Origin: Desulfovibrionales bacterium
Lineage (GTDB): Bacteria; Desulfobacterota; Desulfovibrionia; Desulfovibrionales; Desulfomicrobiaceae
Reading direction: 5' to 3'
Length of the DNA: 36,997 nucleotides
Assembly (NCBI GenBank): GCA_012729655.1
Contig: JAAYCS010000124.1
Location: 1-36,997 of the forward strand
Shown here: piece by piece, positions 36,198 to 36,997 of the stretch
Layout of the letters: each line of letters starts with the position of its first letter
How positions within the stretch are numbered: the stretch's first letter is position 1
Program-made: the position numbers and the translations under genes
The notes under the pieces: model-generated
What the model saw: the letters and a program-made list of their open reading frames with translations, nothing else
What the model was told of the DNA's origin: nothing
Database searches by the model: none

Positions 36198-36373
36198 TTA
36201 AAGCGTACTTGCCTCGTCAATTCCCAGAATCCTGAGTTTGAAGAACTCCTGATCCCGGTAGCCGTCGCCTGCCTTTTGAGCGTCTTTATTTTGTTGTTGG
36301 TTCCTTCCATGGGCCCGGAGGATATGGGATGGTCGTACCAGGCCAGGATGCCAGGGACTGATTCGGAAGGGTT
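36198..36373 (-). pseudogene. ISL3-family transposase, C-terminal fragment with frameshift
   Basis: On the minus strand one frame reads GILAWYDHPISSGPMEGTNNKIKTLKRQA. It continues in the next frame as GYRDQEFFKLRILGI up to TAA at 36198-36200. These are the hallmark last residues of ISL3 (IS204/IS1001/IS1096) transposases, including the catalytic glutamate of EGTNN. A one-base loss near 36266 breaks the frame between KRQA and GYRD, and a stop lies just upstream of 36373. The rest of the gene is missing, so it is a dead remnant. Confidence 0.8.
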
Positions 36374-36483
36374 TTAGACCAAGGTGGGAATATACGGCAT
36401 CCTGGCGGTCAACACCATAACCGCGAGTGGATCTACACACCCATTGATGCGGCCATGGAAGCCCTGTTCTGACGAGGGCACAA

Positions 36484-36514
36484 ACAAAAAGCCCTCAGCG
36501 ATTGCCAAGGGCTT
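36484..36514 (-). terminator. Terminator after the PEP-CTERM remnant
   Basis: On the minus strand AAGCCCT (36514-36508) and AGGGCTT (36495-36489) form a 7-bp stem that runs into T5, about 30 bp past the remnant's restored stop codon. Confidence 0.65.
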
Positions 36515-36542
36515 AGGGGGCTTCTACCTAGAGTAAAGACGG

Positions 36543-36778
36543 TTAGTTTCGGCGCACTCTACGGAATCCGGCAAGGCCAACAGCGCCACGCCAAGCATAA
36601 ACGCGGTGGAAGGTTCGGGCACAGGGTTGGTAGGATTGAGTTTAATTGAAGTTTGAACCTGAATCCGTGAATAAGTGTTGCCAACGTTGTTGGCTCGAAA
36701 TTTCAACCATATTTTTCGGAAATCCAGGCGACTTTCGACCTGAAAATTTTCAACTGAAGGACAATTGTCGCTTCGCAA
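36543..36778 (-). pseudogene. 3' remnant of a PEP-CTERM protein gene, frameshifted in the sorting signal
   Basis: On the minus strand the frame contains NPVPEPSTAFMLGVALLAL, the PEP motif plus the start of the membrane segment of an exosortase sorting signal (VPEPST at 36622-36605). It then runs into an unrelated PDSVECAETN tail. In the adjacent frame the same DNA reads GLAGFRRVRRN followed by TAA at 36545-36543, exactly the expected end of a PEP-CTERM domain. So one base is missing near 36575. Upstream residues (KIWLKFRANNVGNTYS) match no family I know, and the frame starts without a credible start codon close to a transposase gene. The gene was probably cut by an insertion. A sequencing error in place of the frameshift cannot be excluded. 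Confidence 0.7.
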
Positions 36779-36848
36779 GCTCCGAGAACCGACTTTTTGC
36801 AGTTTTCAGGCGCACTACTCCTAGGAATGCAGCCTAATGACCATCTCG

Positions 36849-36997
36849 TTACGCCGTCTTGAGACGATAGAACAGGTCAGAGACCACCTTGAACCATGGC
36901 TCCGGGCAGGAGACATGCAGGATTACCTTGCGTGCATGGCGGGTGATCCGAGCGCAAATGCTCATCATGCTCCGCATGACCGTCTTGGTTCTGCGAC
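36849..36997 (-). CDS. Transposase C-terminus (IS1380-like), cut by window edge
   Basis: The last 49 codons of an ORF on the minus strand end at TAA (36851-36849). The translation has SICARITRHARKVILHVS and ends DLFYRLKTA. The pattern of an arginine/histidine-rich RHARKVILHVS followed by a short amphipathic tail is typical of IS1380-type DDE transposase ends. Most of the gene is outside the window, so family and intactness are uncertain. It lies right upstream of the broken PEP-CTERM gene. Confidence 0.6.
   Translation of the reverse strand, partial: RRTKTVMRSMMSICARITRHARKVILHVSCPEPWFKVVSDLFYRLKTA

Overview
The window looks like the chromosome of a sulfate-reducing deltaproteobacterium of the order Desulfovibrionales (Desulfovibrio or Desulfomicrobium type). 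The base composition is GC-rich. The right half carries the organic-acid oxidation cluster typical of these organisms: pyruvate:ferredoxin oxidoreductase, lactate permease, a two-subunit lactate/glycolate dehydrogenase, phosphotransacetylase and acetate kinase. An in-frame UGA in a HesB-like gene implies selenocysteine decoding. This placement is inferred from gene content; no database was searched.

Layout. 1-1828 (minus): a tRNA-Val cut by the window edge, a HesB/IscA-like selenoprotein, and a TtuA-type tRNA thiolase with a ubiquitin-like sulfur carrier. 2194-5903 (minus): a TetR regulator and a lysophospholipid transporter/acyltransferase/ligase fusion whose ligase part looks degenerate and truncated. 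6014-8066 (minus) and 8159-10849 (plus): acetyl-CoA synthetase with a 29-codon leader ORF, divergent from a Pat-like protein acetyltransferase, then citrate synthase. 12369-15820 (plus): dihydrouridine synthase, a DedA/YqaA-like membrane protein, dihydroorotase and a J-domain protein in a tight row. 15861-17239 (minus): a lysozyme-like protein and a YgiT-type zinc-finger protein. 17434-23210 (plus): a hydroxyisobutyrate-dehydrogenase-family reductase, a large hybrid sensor kinase and its sigma-54 response regulator. 23212-24415: a small gene and a long control region. 24416-36128 (plus): por, lctP, FAD and Fe-S lactate dehydrogenase subunits, pta, ackA. 36187-36997: decayed mobile DNA plus the 3' remnant of a PEP-CTERM protein gene.

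Working model. Lactate enters through LctP, is oxidised to pyruvate by the flavin/Fe-S pair, is cleaved to acetyl-CoA by Por, and yields ATP through Pta and AckA. Acs can recapture acetate and may be controlled by Pat. The sensor kinase and response regulator probably drive por through a -24/-12 promoter at 24329-24344. Three copies of a TCTGA-N4-TCAGA dyad, about 130 bp apart, lie upstream. A second -24/-12 promoter on the opposite strand (23479-23494) fronts an uncharacterised 64-residue protein, so one enhancer block may serve both directions. That divergent control region and the small protein are the best candidates here for something undescribed. The selenoprotein and the frameshifted PEP-CTERM remnant are next.
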